A DNA stretch of 64,000 nt from Afifellaceae bacterium (GCA_028284625.1 JANQRH010000009.1:186001-250000), one strand, 5' to 3'; positions 26,562 through 35,393 are shown, counted from the first letter of the stretch. Program-made: numbers and translations. Notes: generated from the sequence alone by a model not told the origin.

Positions 26562-27740
26562 ATGAAGCCGACCAATACCGTCTATACCGGCCTTCCAACG
26601 ACCATCTTTGAGGAGATGAGCCGATTGGCGATCGCTCACAAGGCGGTCAATCTCGGCCAGGGTTTTCCCGACGTCGACGGGCCGGAGGACATCCGCCGCG
26701 AAGCGGCCGACGCGCTGATGACGGGGCCCAACCAATATCCGCCGATGATGGGGGTCATGGCGCTGCGCGAGGCGGTCGCGGCCAACTGGAAACGCTTCCA
26801 CGGGCTTGATGTCGATCCCGCGCGGGAAGTGCTCGTTACGTCGGGGGCGACTGAGGCGCTGTCGGATGCCATCAACGCGCTGGTGGAGCCGGGCGATGAG
26901 GTGATCCTCATCGAGCCGCTTTACGATTGCTATCTGCCGCTGGTGAAGCGCGCGGGCGGTGTGGCCAAGCGCGTGCGTGTCACGCCGCCAGATTGGGCGC
27001 TCGACGAGACGGCTTTGAGAGCCGCCTTCTCGCCGCGGACCAAGGCGCTGCTTCTCAACAATCCGCACAACCCGGCGGCCAAGGTCTTTACGCATGACGA
27101 GTTGAAGCTGATCGCCGACCTTGTGGTTCGCCATGACGCCTATGTCATCGCCGACGAGGTCTACGAGCACATCGTGTTCGACGGCCTACGGCACATCTCC
27201 ATGCTCAGCCTTGAGGGGATGCGCGAGCGCGTGGTGGCAATCGGTTCCGCCGGGAAGAGCTTCTCGCTGACGGGCTGGAAAGTCGGATATGTGACCGCCG
27301 CTCCGCAGCTTATCGATCCGATCGTCAAGGCCCACCAGTTCACGACCTTTACAACGCCGCCCAATCTGCAAATCGCAGTCGCCTATGGTCTTGCCAAGGA
27401 CAACGCTTATTTTGAGGGGCTTGCCGCGGAGCTGCAGGACAAGCGGGACCGGCTGGCGCGGCAATGCGAGCCGTTGGGGCCGCGCGTCATTCCATGTCGG
27501 GGAACCTACTTTCTGACCCTTGACATGAGCCCGCTTGACCTTGAGAGCGATGACGCAGCGCTGGCCAAGCGCATGACGGTGGAGGCCGGCGTGACCGCCG
27601 TGCCCGTCTCCGCCTTCTATGCGTCGGACGCGCCCAGGAGCTTCTTGCGATTATGCTTCTCCAAACGGGACGACGTGCTCGACGAGGCAGCGGAACGGAT
27701 GGGCGCTTGGCTGCAAAGCGTGCGTGAAACGGCGGCTTAA
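26562..27740 (+). CDS. PLP-dependent aminotransferase, methionine/kynurenine aminotransferase-like
   Basis: The 392-residue protein is a class I aminotransferase. NLGQGFPDVDGP is the substrate-binding loop near residue 32, LLNNPHNPAAKVF follows mid-protein, and the PLP lysine lies in GSAGKSFSLTGWKVGYV near 240. This combination resembles YbdL-type methionine:2-oxoacid aminotransferases and kynurenine-oxoglutarate transaminase relatives, although many genomes label them N-succinyldiaminopimelate aminotransferase. It is divergent from the diguanylate cyclase and 12 bases before thuA-like, so it may head that operon. Substrate uncertain. Confidence 0.88.
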   Translation: MKPTNTVYTGLPTTIFEEMSRLAIAHKAVNLGQGFPDVDGPEDIRREAADALMTGPNQYPPMMGVMALREAVAANWKRFHGLDVDPAREVLVTSGATEALSDAINALVEPGDEVILIEPLYDCYLPLVKRAGGVAKRVRVTPPDWALDETALRAAFSPRTKALLLNNPHNPAAKVFTHDELKLIADLVVRHDAYVIADEVYEHIVFDGLRHISMLSLEGMRERVVAIGSAGKSFSLTGWKVGYVTAAPQLIDPIVKAHQFTTFTTPPNLQIAVAYGLAKDNAYFEGLAAELQDKRDRLARQCEPLGPRVIPCRGTYFLTLDMSPLDLESDDAALAKRMTVEAGVTAVPVSAFYASDAPRSFLRLCFSKRDDVLDEAAERMGAWLQSVRETAA

Positions 27741-27752
27741 GGAAGGACGAAG

Positions 27753-28538
27753 ATGACGATTCGCGCTCTCGTCTGGGGCGAGAACATACACGAGCGTGAA
27801 AACGCGGAAGTCGCTAAGCTTTACCCCGACGGCATGCACTCAACGATCGCTTCTGCTTTACGCGAAGGCGGTGAGATCGAGGCGGAGACGGCGACGCTGC
27901 AAGAGCCGGAGCATGGTCTGACCGAGGCGCGGCTTGAGCAGACCGACGTTCTCCTATGGTGGGGGCATCGGGCGCATGGCGACGTGGATGACGCGATTGT
28001 TGAGCGGGTGCAGGCCCGCATCTGGGAAGGGATGGGGCTGATCGTGCTCCATTCGGGGCATTTCTCAAAGATCTTCAGGCGCCTCATGGGGACGCCGTGC
28101 AGCCTGAAATGGCGCGAGGCGGGCGAGCGCGAGCGGCTCTGGGTGATCAATCCTAGTCACCCGATCGTCGCAGGGCTTGGCGAGCGTATCGAGATCCCCA
28201 TGACGGAGATGTATGGCGAGCCGTTCACTGTGCCGGAGCCGTCGGAGACTGTCTTCGTCTCCTGGTACGAGGGCGGCGAGGTGTTCCGCTCCGGGCTGAC
28301 CTTCCAGCGTGGCGCGGGCCGTATCTTCTACTTCTCGCCGGGCCACGAGACCTATCCGATCTATCACCAGGCCGAGGTGCAGACCGTGCTTCGCAATGCA
28401 GTGCGCTGGGCCTATAACCCGGCGCCGCGGTGGCGCGATATCGGCGAGGCGCCGAACGTGCCGACCAAGGAGGCGCCGGAGGCGCTTGAGGAGCGTGGCC
28501 CCAAGCTGCACGCCGAAGGCGAGGCCGGCTTCCGATGA
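27753..28538 (+). CDS. thuA: ThuA-like trehalose-utilisation protein
   Basis: The 261-residue protein matches the ThuA domain, a glutamine-amidotransferase-like fold. Recognisable segments are [13 protein letters not shown] at the N-terminus, [27 protein letters not shown], and the C-terminal [17 protein letters not shown]. In rhizobia ThuA works with ThuB in catabolism of trehalose and related disaccharides, through 3-keto intermediates. It overlaps thuB by four bases. The thuEFGK transporter that accompanies the rhizobial operon is not here. Confidence 0.85.
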   Translation: MTIRALVWGENIHERENAEVAKLYPDGMHSTIASALREGGEIEAETATLQEPEHGLTEARLEQTDVLLWWGHRAHGDVDDAIVERVQARIWEGMGLIVLHSGHFSKIFRRLMGTPCSLKWREAGERERLWVINPSHPIVAGLGERIEIPMTEMYGEPFTVPEPSETVFVSWYEGGEVFRSGLTFQRGAGRIFYFSPGHETYPIYHQAEVQTVLRNAVRWAYNPAPRWRDIGEAPNVPTKEAPEALEERGPKLHAEGEAGFR

Positions 28539-29626
28539 GCACATCTCCCGTCCGCATTCTGATCCTCGGCACCGGCGCGATGGCTGAGCGGCATGTGCAT
28601 TTTTTCGGCGAGATCGAAGAGTGCCGCGTCGTTGCCGCCGTCGACATCGCCGAAGCGCGCGTCAACGCTTTCTGTGCCGAGCACGACATTCCGACCTATT
28701 TCACCGATCTTGATGCCGCCATCGCCTGGGGCGAATTCGATGCCGTGTCCAACATCACGCCGGACCCCGTGCATCATCCGACGGTCATGAAACTGGTGGA
28801 GACCGGCAAGCCCATCCTTTGCGAGAAGCCGCTCGCGCCGACCTATCGCCTGGCCCTGGAGATGACCGAAGCGGTGGAGCGCCGCGGCATCGTCAACATG
28901 GTCAATCTGCGCTATCGCGGTCTGCCGGTCATGCAGAAGGCGCGCGCGCTGGTGCAGGATGGCGTGATCGGAGCGGTTCGTCACATCGACGCGGCGTTCC
29001 TGCATTCGTGGCTGGTCGGCAATCATTGGGGCGACTGGCGCACGGAGGAGCGCTGGCTTTGGCGGCTTTCCAGCGCGCATGGCTCCAGTGGCGTGCTCGG
29101 CGATCTCGGCATCCACATCCTCGACTTCGCCTGCTTTGTCGCCGATCAGATGCCGGCGTCGATCCACTGCCGACTGAAGACCTTCGCCAAGGCGGAGAAC
29201 GATCGGATCGGCGAATACGGGCTCGACGCCAATGACAGCTTCGTCATGTCGCTGGAATTCGACGGCGGCGCGCTCGGCATAGTGCATGCGACGCGCTGGG
29301 CGCCCGGCTACGCGAACGCTCAGAACGTCGCCGTTTACGGATCGAAAGGCGGGCTCGAAATCTGGTTTGAGAGCGAGGAGATGGGGCTCCGCCTATGCGC
29401 CGGCGAAGACGTGCACACCCAGACATGGCGTGAAGTCGCGTGCCCGCCCGTGCCCAATACCTATCGCGATTTCGTCGACGCGGTGATGAGCGGCGAGAAC
29501 CGGCAGCCGAGCTTCCGACATGCAGCGGAGCTGCAGCATGTGCTCGATCTGGCGTTCGAGTCAGACCGGTTGGGGCGGACGCTTGAGGTGGAGCCGCCGC
29601 CGCAATTGAAAGAGGCGACGGGCTGA
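28535..29626 (+). CDS. thuB: Gfo/Idh/MocA family oxidoreductase, ThuB-like
   Basis: The 363-residue NAD(P)-dependent dehydrogenase starts with the Rossmann segment [14 protein letters not shown]. It has the family lysine in CEKPLAPT (EKP motif, near residue 95) and a C-terminal Gfo/Idh/MocA beta-sheet domain with [14 protein letters not shown]. Adjacency to ThuA with an ATGA overlap supports a ThuB role, oxidising a disaccharide at C3. Without the neighbouring transporter, assignment beyond family is moderate. Confidence 0.85.
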   Translation: MSTSPVRILILGTGAMAERHVHFFGEIEECRVVAAVDIAEARVNAFCAEHDIPTYFTDLDAAIAWGEFDAVSNITPDPVHHPTVMKLVETGKPILCEKPLAPTYRLALEMTEAVERRGIVNMVNLRYRGLPVMQKARALVQDGVIGAVRHIDAAFLHSWLVGNHWGDWRTEERWLWRLSSAHGSSGVLGDLGIHILDFACFVADQMPASIHCRLKTFAKAENDRIGEYGLDANDSFVMSLEFDGGALGIVHATRWAPGYANAQNVAVYGSKGGLEIWFESEEMGLRLCAGEDVHTQTWREVACPPVPNTYRDFVDAVMSGENRQPSFRHAAELQHVLDLAFESDRLGRTLEVEPPPQLKEATG

Positions 29627-29637
29627 TCAGGTGATGG

Positions 29638-29886
29638 TCAGGCCGCCGTCTGCGACGCCGGAACGTAATCCGGGAAATGGCGCGGCGTGAGCTCGATGGT
29701 CGCTTCCGAGTAGATCACGGTGGCAACGAAGGCATCGTTGGCCTCTGAGACGCGGATGCTGCGGATGTTGAGGGGTCCGTGCGCGCTGAAATCGCGCAGC
29801 CAGCGCGAGGCGGCCTCGCGCGCCGTGTTGGGGCTGGAGCCGCGGAAGGTCTTCTTCTCCTCAGGCGCGTCACCGGGCGAGCTCAT
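29638..29886 (-). CDS. Small conserved-looking hypothetical protein, 82 aa
   Basis: The preferred start is ATG 29886 (MSSPGDAPEEKK), because GGGGGA lies seven bases upstream. The open frame to 30171 contains unlikely low-complexity sequence, and 29901 is an alternative. The product is soluble, with an amphipathic helix (AREAASRWLRDFSAHG) and beta-like C-terminal strands (FVATVIYSEATIEL). No family recognised. It is convergent with the ThuB-like gene. Confidence 0.55.
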   Translation of the reverse strand: MSSPGDAPEEKKTFRGSSPNTAREAASRWLRDFSAHGPLNIRSIRVSEANDAFVATVIYSEATIELTPRHFPDYVPASQTAA

Positions 29887-29938
29887 CGGCGAATCCCCCA
29901 TGCCTATTGTTCCGACGCCACAGATGATTCGCCGCAAT

Positions 29939-29957
29939 AGTTTAACTTTTGTTAACT
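29939..29957. promoter_or_regulatory. AT-rich palindrome upstream of the 82-aa gene
   Basis: AGTTTAAC-TTTT-GTTAACT is an almost perfect inverted repeat in an otherwise GC-rich 181-base spacer between two minus-strand genes. It could be an operator for the downstream gene. Nothing else supports it. Confidence 0.25.
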
Positions 29958-30067
29958 CAGACGTCGTGCGGTCCGCGAAGGGCGGTGAGTAATTTGGTTG
30001 TCTTTGGCCGAACCGAGACGAGAACGCCGCGGATCGCCCCACATTTGAGGCTCTATTGGACTGCGGA

Positions 30068-30607
30068 TCAGCTGCGTTTGCCTTTGAAGCCGGCCCTGGC
30101 GAGCAGGTTCGCCAAGTCGGAGTCCGAACGCTGCTCAAGAGCGAGGAGCGTGCCGTAGGGGTCGCCGCCAATCCTCAGCGCCTTAGCAAAGGCCGGCTCG
30201 GTCTTCAGCCCGGCCTCGCGAAACGCCCTCAAGGCGGCGCGGAAGGGTTCGCCGCCAAGCGCCAGGAGCCGCCGCTCAACGCAAAAATGCCGCCAGCCGG
30301 CCTGCTCACGCACCGGAAGCGGGTGACCGAAGAGCTCAATCGTCCAGCCATGCGCATGAAACGACGCAATGACGGGCCGCTGGCTGTGGCTCCATTGCTG
30401 CATTGCAAAGCCGGTCTGGTCGGCGAATGCGTCCCAAAGAACGGTGGCGAAGCGGTCGGCGTCGGGCGCGTGGCAGAGCACGTCGATGTCGCTCGACGGC
30501 ACATCAAGTCCGAGCGGCGGCGTGCCGGCGACATGCGGGTCGAAGGCGGCGAGCCGTGGCAGCAGCGCCAGGCTTTCAAGTGCCTCGCTATAGGTGCAAC
30601 GGGTCAT
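30068..30607 (-). CDS. DUF4269 nucleotidyltransferase-like protein
   Basis: The 179-residue protein fits DUF4269, a nucleotidyltransferase-like family. The acidic motif SSDIDVLCHAPD near residue 40 corresponds to the GSxxDxD-type metal site, and a conserved VERRLLALGGEPFRAALRAF helix follows. The start at 30607 (MTRCTY) is chosen over 30667 because the upstream part is charged low-complexity sequence. Biological role unknown. It is divergent from the cyclase gene. Confidence 0.75.
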   Translation of the reverse strand: MTRCTYSEALESLALLPRLAAFDPHVAGTPPLGLDVPSSDIDVLCHAPDADRFATVLWDAFADQTGFAMQQWSHSQRPVIASFHAHGWTIELFGHPLPVREQAGWRHFCVERRLLALGGEPFRAALRAFREAGLKTEPAFAKALRIGGDPYGTLLALEQRSDSDLANLLARAGFKGKRS

Positions 30608-30735
30608 GTAACGACTTTTTTCAGCATCGGGCCGGGGGCACTTTCGCTGCGCGCGCCCGTCTCCCATATAATGTCTGGCGGGCGATACGTATTGGCGTCC
30701 GCTTCGATCTACTGACGTTAATGAGGTTCAAAGCC

Positions 30736-32361
30736 ATGGCGCAAATGGTTGAGGCCGTTGCCGCCGAAGATAGCCCCAGCGAGGTGCATTCCGGCTATCG
30801 CGTCGTTCTCATCCCGTGCGGCCACAGGGTCCAGGCCATTGTCGGCGGCCGGGTCGTCGCGGACAGCAAGCGCGTTCTGATCATGGATGAGACGCGGCTG
30901 CGTTCCGTCTTCTACTTCCCGCGCGACGATGTCGACATGTCGCTGCTCACAAGGACCGACAATCGAACGCACTGCCCGTTCAAGGGCGATGCGTCCTACT
31001 GGACGATCAAAGCGGGCGGCAAGACGATCGAGAACGCCGTTTGGAGCTACGAAGAACCTTATGACGAGGCGGCGGAGGTCAAGGAGTATCTGGCCTTCAG
31101 CTGGGATGCCATCGACGACTGGATGGTCGGCGGCGAGCGCCTGGCCGAACAACCCGGAGGCGAGGCCGCGGCGGAAGCGAACCCGTTCGTCGATTGGCTG
31201 GTGCAAAAGTCCTGGCGACCGAAGACACTCGGCGATTCCGTTCAACAACTCGCCGATGCGCTGGTTGAGAACGGGCTTCCTTTGTGGCGCCTGCGCCTGT
31301 TGATCCGCACGTTGAACCCTCAGCTTTTTGGCATGGCGTATACGTGGCGGCGCGACGAGGAGGAAGTCAGCGAGTTTCAGCTGCCGCATGAGGCGCTGGA
31401 CGATCCACGATACCTTAGCAGCCCCTTTGCTCTCATCATTGCCGGACAAGGCGGCGTGCGCCGCCGGCTGGAAGGCCCCAATCCGCAGCTCGATTTCCCG
31501 ATCCTTGAAGAGCTTCTCGAGGAGGGCGCCACAGACTATGTGGCGATGCCGCTCCTGTTCTCCGACGGACAGATCAACATCATCACCATGGTGTCGGATG
31601 CGCCCGGCGGATTCTCCACGCATGACCTCGGGCAGATCTATGAGGTTTTGCCCAATCTCGGTCGCCAGCTTGAGACTCATGCGCAGCGCGTCTCGTCGCG
31701 GACCTTGTTGAGGACCTATCTTGGCGGAAGCGCCGGCGAGCGGGTCATGAACGGCTCGGTGAAGCGGGGCGATGGCGAGGAGATTCACGCCGTCATCTGG
31801 TTCTCCGATCTGCGTCGGTCGACCACGCTGGCCGACACGCTGTCGCGCGACGATTATCTGTCGACGCTCAACCAATATTTTGACAGCGTCGCCGGCGCGG
31901 TGATCGAGCAAGGCGGCGAGGTGCTGAAGTTCATCGGCGACGCAGTTCTCGCCATATTTCCGATCAAGGAGGCGGAAGGCGCAAGTTCCGTCGCCTGCCG
32001 ACAGGCGCTAGCTGCGGTTCGCGATGCGCAGGAGCGGATCAATGTCGTCAACGGCGAGAGGGAGGCAGCCGGTCTGCAGCCGCTGGCGTTCGGCACGGGC
32101 CTGCATTGCGGAAACATCACCTACGGTAATATCGGAACGTCGGGGCGTCTCGATTTCACGGTGATCGGCCCGGCGGTCAATGAGGCCGCGCGCATCGAGG
32201 ACATGTGCAAGTCCTTCGACGAGCCGGTGCTTGCGTCTTCGGTGTTCGCCGCGTGCGTTCCGGGTGAACTTCGCTCTCTCGGTCAACACGAGCTGCGGGG
32301 CGTTCGTGCCGAGGAGGAGATTTTCGCCGTGCCGCCGGCTGAACCAACGGCCGAGGCTTGA
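30736..32361 (+). CDS. DUF427-class III adenylate cyclase fusion
   Basis: The 541-residue protein joins an N-terminal DUF427 domain (about 17-110; hallmarks VVADSKRVLIM, YFPRDDV, HCPFKGDASYW), a middle segment common to rhizobial cyclases (LPLWRLRLLIRTLNP), and a C-terminal class III catalytic domain. Catalytic residues are intact: metal aspartates Asp358 in FSDLRR and Asp402 in KFIGDAV, base-selecting Lys in that motif and Asp in LDFTVIG, and transition-state Asn/Arg in NEAARI. Cyclic AMP is therefore the expected product. The start at 30736 is preferred because GAGG lies nine bases upstream; the frame extends to 30403 without coding character. Confidence 0.88.
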   Translation: MAQMVEAVAAEDSPSEVHSGYRVVLIPCGHRVQAIVGGRVVADSKRVLIMDETRLRSVFYFPRDDVDMSLLTRTDNRTHCPFKGDASYWTIKAGGKTIENAVWSYEEPYDEAAEVKEYLAFSWDAIDDWMVGGERLAEQPGGEAAAEANPFVDWLVQKSWRPKTLGDSVQQLADALVENGLPLWRLRLLIRTLNPQLFGMAYTWRRDEEEVSEFQLPHEALDDPRYLSSPFALIIAGQGGVRRRLEGPNPQLDFPILEELLEEGATDYVAMPLLFSDGQINIITMVSDAPGGFSTHDLGQIYEVLPNLGRQLETHAQRVSSRTLLRTYLGGSAGERVMNGSVKRGDGEEIHAVIWFSDLRRSTTLADTLSRDDYLSTLNQYFDSVAGAVIEQGGEVLKFIGDAVLAIFPIKEAEGASSVACRQALAAVRDAQERINVVNGEREAAGLQPLAFGTGLHCGNITYGNIGTSGRLDFTVIGPAVNEAARIEDMCKSFDEPVLASSVFAACVPGELRSLGQHELRGVRAEEEIFAVPPAEPTAEA

Positions 32362-32386
32362 GTGATGGTGGCGGGCGGCTAGACCG

Positions 32387-32473
32387 CTATTGCATGATGG
32401 CTTCGCAAGCGGACAGGAACAATGTCAGCGCGATCAAGCCGCTGAAAAACCCGAACCGTGTCTTGAATGGCAT
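32387..32473 (-). CDS. Mini-lipoprotein, 28 aa
   Basis: A very short frame has a strong GGAGGAG ribosome site eight bases before ATG 32473. The product is a lipoprotein signal peptide (GFFSGLIALTLFLSAC) with lipobox LSAC and only five residues after the cysteine. Such tiny lipoproteins are recurrent in alphaproteobacteria. It lies 49 bases downstream of the outer-membrane beta-barrel gene on the same strand, so it may be co-transcribed. Confidence 0.55.
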   Translation of the reverse strand: MPFKTRFGFFSGLIALTLFLSACEAIMQ

Positions 32474-32522
32474 CGTGTCGTCTCCTCCATCAGCCGGCCA
32501 CCGAGGCGCTCGGCTGCCCCCC

Positions 32523-33155
32523 TTAGAAATGGATGTTGAGGCCGCCGCGAACGGTGTGATTGTCCGATCCGCCGATCGTTGGCGGCGCACCCGTGCTCAG
32601 CGTCTGCTCCGGAACATGCGTGAACAGATACTCGCCTTTGAAACTCCATCGTTCGCCGAAGCCGATCTCAGCACCGGCTCCCGCGGCCGGTCCCCACGCC
32701 CAATCGTCGTCCGTAGCGACGCCGATCAATGACGCCTCAACGTTCGTGACCGCGACACCGCCCGTGGCGTAGAGCCACATTCGATCCCAGGCGAAACCGA
32801 CCCTTGCGCGGAGCGTGGCCATGAAGTCTTCGTCGAAGGTGCGGGTGGCGGAGCGCGCCCTGAGGTCGATGACCGAGAAATCGCCCTCAACACCCAACAC
32901 CCATTGACCGGTCTGCCAATTGAACCCGGCTTGGACGCCGCCCATCGGGCCGCCCGCGTCGCCGAATGGTCCGGGATTGACCGGAACATTGTTGTCGAAT
33001 TCCGCGGTGAAGGTGCCGCCGCCATGGATGCCGGCGTAGAAGCCGGACCAGTCATATGCCGCGACATGTGAATGGTCTGGGACGGTCAGATCTGCAGCTT
33101 GCGCGCACTGGACACCAACAAGGGCGAGCGCAGCTGCGCATGTCCGATAGAACAT
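32523..33155 (-). CDS. Outer-membrane beta-barrel protein (Omp25/Omp31-like)
   Basis: The 210-residue protein has a signal peptide (AAALALVGVQCAQAADL) and alternating beta strands typical of the 8-stranded OmpA/Omp25 barrel fold: YDWSGFYAGIHGGG, GVQAGFNWQTGQWVLGVEGD, and a C-terminal strand ending in Phe (RGGLNIHF). WSGFYAG is the recurrent N-terminal motif of rhizobial/Brucella Omp25/31 proteins. AGGGGG lies seven bases before ATG 33155, so the longer frame to 33179 is rejected. It is a probable structural or adhesin-like outer-membrane protein. Confidence 0.88.
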   Translation of the reverse strand: MFYRTCAAALALVGVQCAQAADLTVPDHSHVAAYDWSGFYAGIHGGGTFTAEFDNNVPVNPGPFGDAGGPMGGVQAGFNWQTGQWVLGVEGDFSVIDLRARSATRTFDEDFMATLRARVGFAWDRMWLYATGGVAVTNVEASLIGVATDDDWAWGPAAGAGAEIGFGERWSFKGEYLFTHVPEQTLSTGAPPTIGGSDNHTVRGGLNIHF

Positions 33156-33276
33156 CGCAAAGCCCCCTGATACCCGCATAGGATGATATCAGACGGCACC
33201 ATATCCAGGAAGTGTAGTCGAAACGCACTCTGCTGAGTGTGGTACATCCGCACGCCGTCGGCGCGGTTGACCTGCC

Positions 33277-34167
33277 TTAGATCAGCCGCTCGCGCAGGCG
33301 CCACGCGGCCGCGTCGGCATAGCCGGGGTCGATCTCAATCCCGATGCCGCGCACCTCTAGCCGTTGCGCGGCAAGCAGCGTTGAGCCGATGCCCAAAAAC
33401 GGGTCGAGCACGACGAACTCGGTCGCAATGTTTTCGGCGTCTTTCTGTCCGTTCCGGGTGCTCGGCAAGCCGGCCAGCTTGATGCAGCGTTCCGGCAGCG
33501 CCACGGGGAAGGGGCTCGGATGGTGGTCGCGCTGCGACTTGGAGCGGATCGTCTCGTAGGGGATGAACCACACATCGCCGGCGCAGCGCCGGTCCTCGGT
33601 GTGGCCCCAGCGCGCGATGTTGGACTTGTCCTTGAACGGCACGCCCGCGGCCAGGCGGTCGAGCGGCGTGTTGCCCTCCTTGGTGAAGTGGAAGACGTGC
33701 TCGTGCGTGTGATTGAGATAGCGTTTTGAGTTGACCGGCTTGAAGTGCCCGAAAGTGTCGTCGCCGATCGACAGCGACTTCACCCAGATGATGGCGTTCT
33801 GCAGCTGGAAGACATCGCGCATGGCGCCCGCCGCATCCGGCGCGATCCACGGGTCGGAACTTGTGCCGGCAATGTTGAGAAAGAACGAGCCGTCATCCTT
33901 CAGGACGCGCTTCAGAAGCAGCGCCACATCTTTGAGCCAGGCGAGGTAGTCCGCGCGGCTGCCGTTGTCGTCGTACGAGGCGTATTTCAGCCCGATATTA
34001 TAGGGCGGCGAGGTGACCACCACGTCGACGGACTTCTCCGGCATCGCGGCGAGCACGGTCAGGCAATCGTCGACATGAATGGTCTGGTCGCCGACATTGA
34101 TCACGCGCGGCCGTTTGGAGCGGGCCCGGGCCACGCGATCAGTGGATGTCGAGTGCTGTTGCAGCAT
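33277..34167 (-). CDS. Solitary beta-class DNA methyltransferase (probable N4-cytosine type)
   Basis: The 296-residue protein has the beta-class motif order: catalytic motif IV TSPPYN (residues 52-57) first, then a target-recognition region, then the S-adenosylmethionine motif LDPFLGIGSTLLAA near the C-terminus. Ser-Pro-Pro-Tyr at the catalytic site is more usual for N4-cytosine than N6-adenine enzymes, but not decisive. There is no CcrM-type C-terminal extension, and no restriction endonuclease gene is adjacent, so it appears to be an orphan or regulatory methylase. ATG 34167 has GGAGG eight bases upstream. Recognition sequence unknown. Confidence 0.88.
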   Translation of the reverse strand: MLQQHSTSTDRVARARSKRPRVINVGDQTIHVDDCLTVLAAMPEKSVDVVVTSPPYNIGLKYASYDDNGSRADYLAWLKDVALLLKRVLKDDGSFFLNIAGTSSDPWIAPDAAGAMRDVFQLQNAIIWVKSLSIGDDTFGHFKPVNSKRYLNHTHEHVFHFTKEGNTPLDRLAAGVPFKDKSNIARWGHTEDRRCAGDVWFIPYETIRSKSQRDHHPSPFPVALPERCIKLAGLPSTRNGQKDAENIATEFVVLDPFLGIGSTLLAAQRLEVRGIGIEIDPGYADAAAWRLRERLI

Positions 34168-34353
34168 GGGCGACGCCTCCGCCCGTCTGTGGCGCCGGCT
34201 TCTGGCGCCCGTTCTTGGCCGCACTCTGCCGCATTTCGGCGCGGAGCGCACGGGTTCTCGCGGCGTAATCCAGTGGAATCTGGCCTGGCGTCGTGGTCGG
34301 AGACCGCGCCTCTACCCACAATCTGCCCGGAGACGCAGGACGCTGCCAATTTC
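34168..34353. other. Intergenic stretch with no supported gene
   Basis: Together with the repeat pair that follows it forms a 350-base gap. A 60-codon TTG-initiated frame runs leftward from 34321 into the methyltransferase start region, but it has no ribosome site and nothing recognisable. It could be the methylase leader or a decayed gene. Confidence 0.3.
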
Positions 34354-34462
34354 TCTGTCGTCATGCCCGGACTTGATCCGGGCATCCAAACCATACCCCT
34401 TGCTTGAGTGCGTGGCTCCAACCCGTGTGGATTGCCGGGTCAAGCCCGGCAATGACGACAGA
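34354..34462. repeat. Inverted pair of 34-base palindromic units
   Basis: Unit 34354-34387 (TCTGTCGTCATGCCCGGACT...) and unit 34429-34462 are near-perfect reverse complements of each other. Each is itself palindromic around CCGG-CTTGA-CCGG. This matches the common rhizobial interspersed palindromic repeat found between genes. It lies between DUF3750 and the methyltransferase. Confidence 0.8.
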
Positions 34463-34517
34463 AATACCGATATCCCCGCGCAGCAGTAGGAGACGGCGAC
34501 CGGCGGTCAACGTCGCT

Positions 34518-35273
34518 TCAGAACGGCTCGCCGAGTGCGCCGAAGCCAGGCAGCAGAATAGCGAAATCGTCGAAGCGGATTCCGGCCACCAAGCCGCCGA
34601 GATTGAGCTCAAAACCCTCGCGCGGGCCGATCTTCGCTCCGGCGAAGCCGCCAAGTGACACCGCAAGGCCGCCAGACGGCGTGCGCGCCAGCCATGGTCC
34701 GGCCGGGTAGTCGCGGCCGATGGCCGTGGGCGGCAGTGCGGTATCAAGCTCTGGCACCGCCGACAGGATTGTTGCGACGAAAGTGTTGGAGTTGGGCCCC
34801 GGCCAGATGCGATAGGTGCCGCGTTCCGACCAGCGATAATTGCCGATGGCGCGCTCGACCTTCGGGATGAGATTCTCCGCGTCCGGGCCTTTCAGCGTGT
34901 AGATCGCGCGCGGCTCGTTGGAATACCAACGTCCGTCCGGCGGTTGGCCGTTGCGTCGCACAGGGCTTCCCCAGCCGACCACTTCGTAGCGGTCGTAGGA
35001 CGTAGCGCCGGCGCGCTTCAGCACCAGCCAGGAATGCACCGAAAAGGCGCCTTTCAGCCCGCCGGTGCGCGCCGCCATGATGCGGATCGATGCGTCGCGT
35101 TCCTCAGCAGGGCGCGGCAGCGTGCCGGCGCTCGACCAATCGGCGCTCCGCCACGAGCGCGGACGATCCTCTTGAGCAAGCCACAGGGCTGCGTGCACGA
35201 CGGCCGGCACGATGAAGAGGGCGACAATGCCAAGCAATGTGAGGAGAAGCATCTTGCTCATCGTGCGGCGCAT
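34518..35273 (-). CDS. DUF3750 membrane-anchored protein
   Basis: The 251-residue protein has an N-terminal membrane anchor (KMLLLTLLGIVALFIVPAVV). The DUF3750 domain follows: AAWSVHSW-like FSVHSWLVLKRAG, VVGWGSPVRRNG, ERAIGNYRW, and IWPGPNSNTFVATIL. The family is widespread in proteobacteria without an assigned function; a Trp/Pro-rich core suggests an enzyme-like fold. The frame continues to 35354, but that part translates interspersed repeat copy 2, so ATG 35273 is chosen. Divergent from the asparaginase. Confidence 0.82.
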   Translation of the reverse strand: MRRTMSKMLLLTLLGIVALFIVPAVVHAALWLAQEDRPRSWRSADWSSAGTLPRPAEERDASIRIMAARTGGLKGAFSVHSWLVLKRAGATSYDRYEVVGWGSPVRRNGQPPDGRWYSNEPRAIYTLKGPDAENLIPKVERAIGNYRWSERGTYRIWPGPNSNTFVATILSAVPELDTALPPTAIGRDYPAGPWLARTPSGGLAVSLGGFAGAKIGPREGFELNLGGLVAGIRFDDFAILLPGFGALGEPF

Positions 35274-35309
35274 GAAGGTCCCCGATTGCGCGGCGCTATC
35301 TCGTTGTTT

Positions 35310-35358
35310 GAGCATGACCTTATCCGAAAACCGGTGTCTACTTTTCGGGATCATGCTC
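35310..35358. repeat. Interspersed palindromic repeat, copy 2 (core only)
   Basis: The core has arms GAGCATGACC (35310-35319) and GATCATGCTC (35349-35358) around TTATCCGAAAACCGG, the same element as at 6953-7001 and 55767-55815. It sits in the divergent promoter region between DUF3750 and the asparaginase gene. The upstream hairpin found in the other two copies is absent. Confidence 0.85.
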
Positions 35359-35393
35359 TAGGCTCGTTCAAGCCTGCCAGCTGATTAGGACAT

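Noticed and set aside
34139-34321. 60-codon TTG frame upstream of the methyltransferase
   Set aside because: No ribosome site, overlaps the methylase start, and no recognisable family; not strong enough to call.
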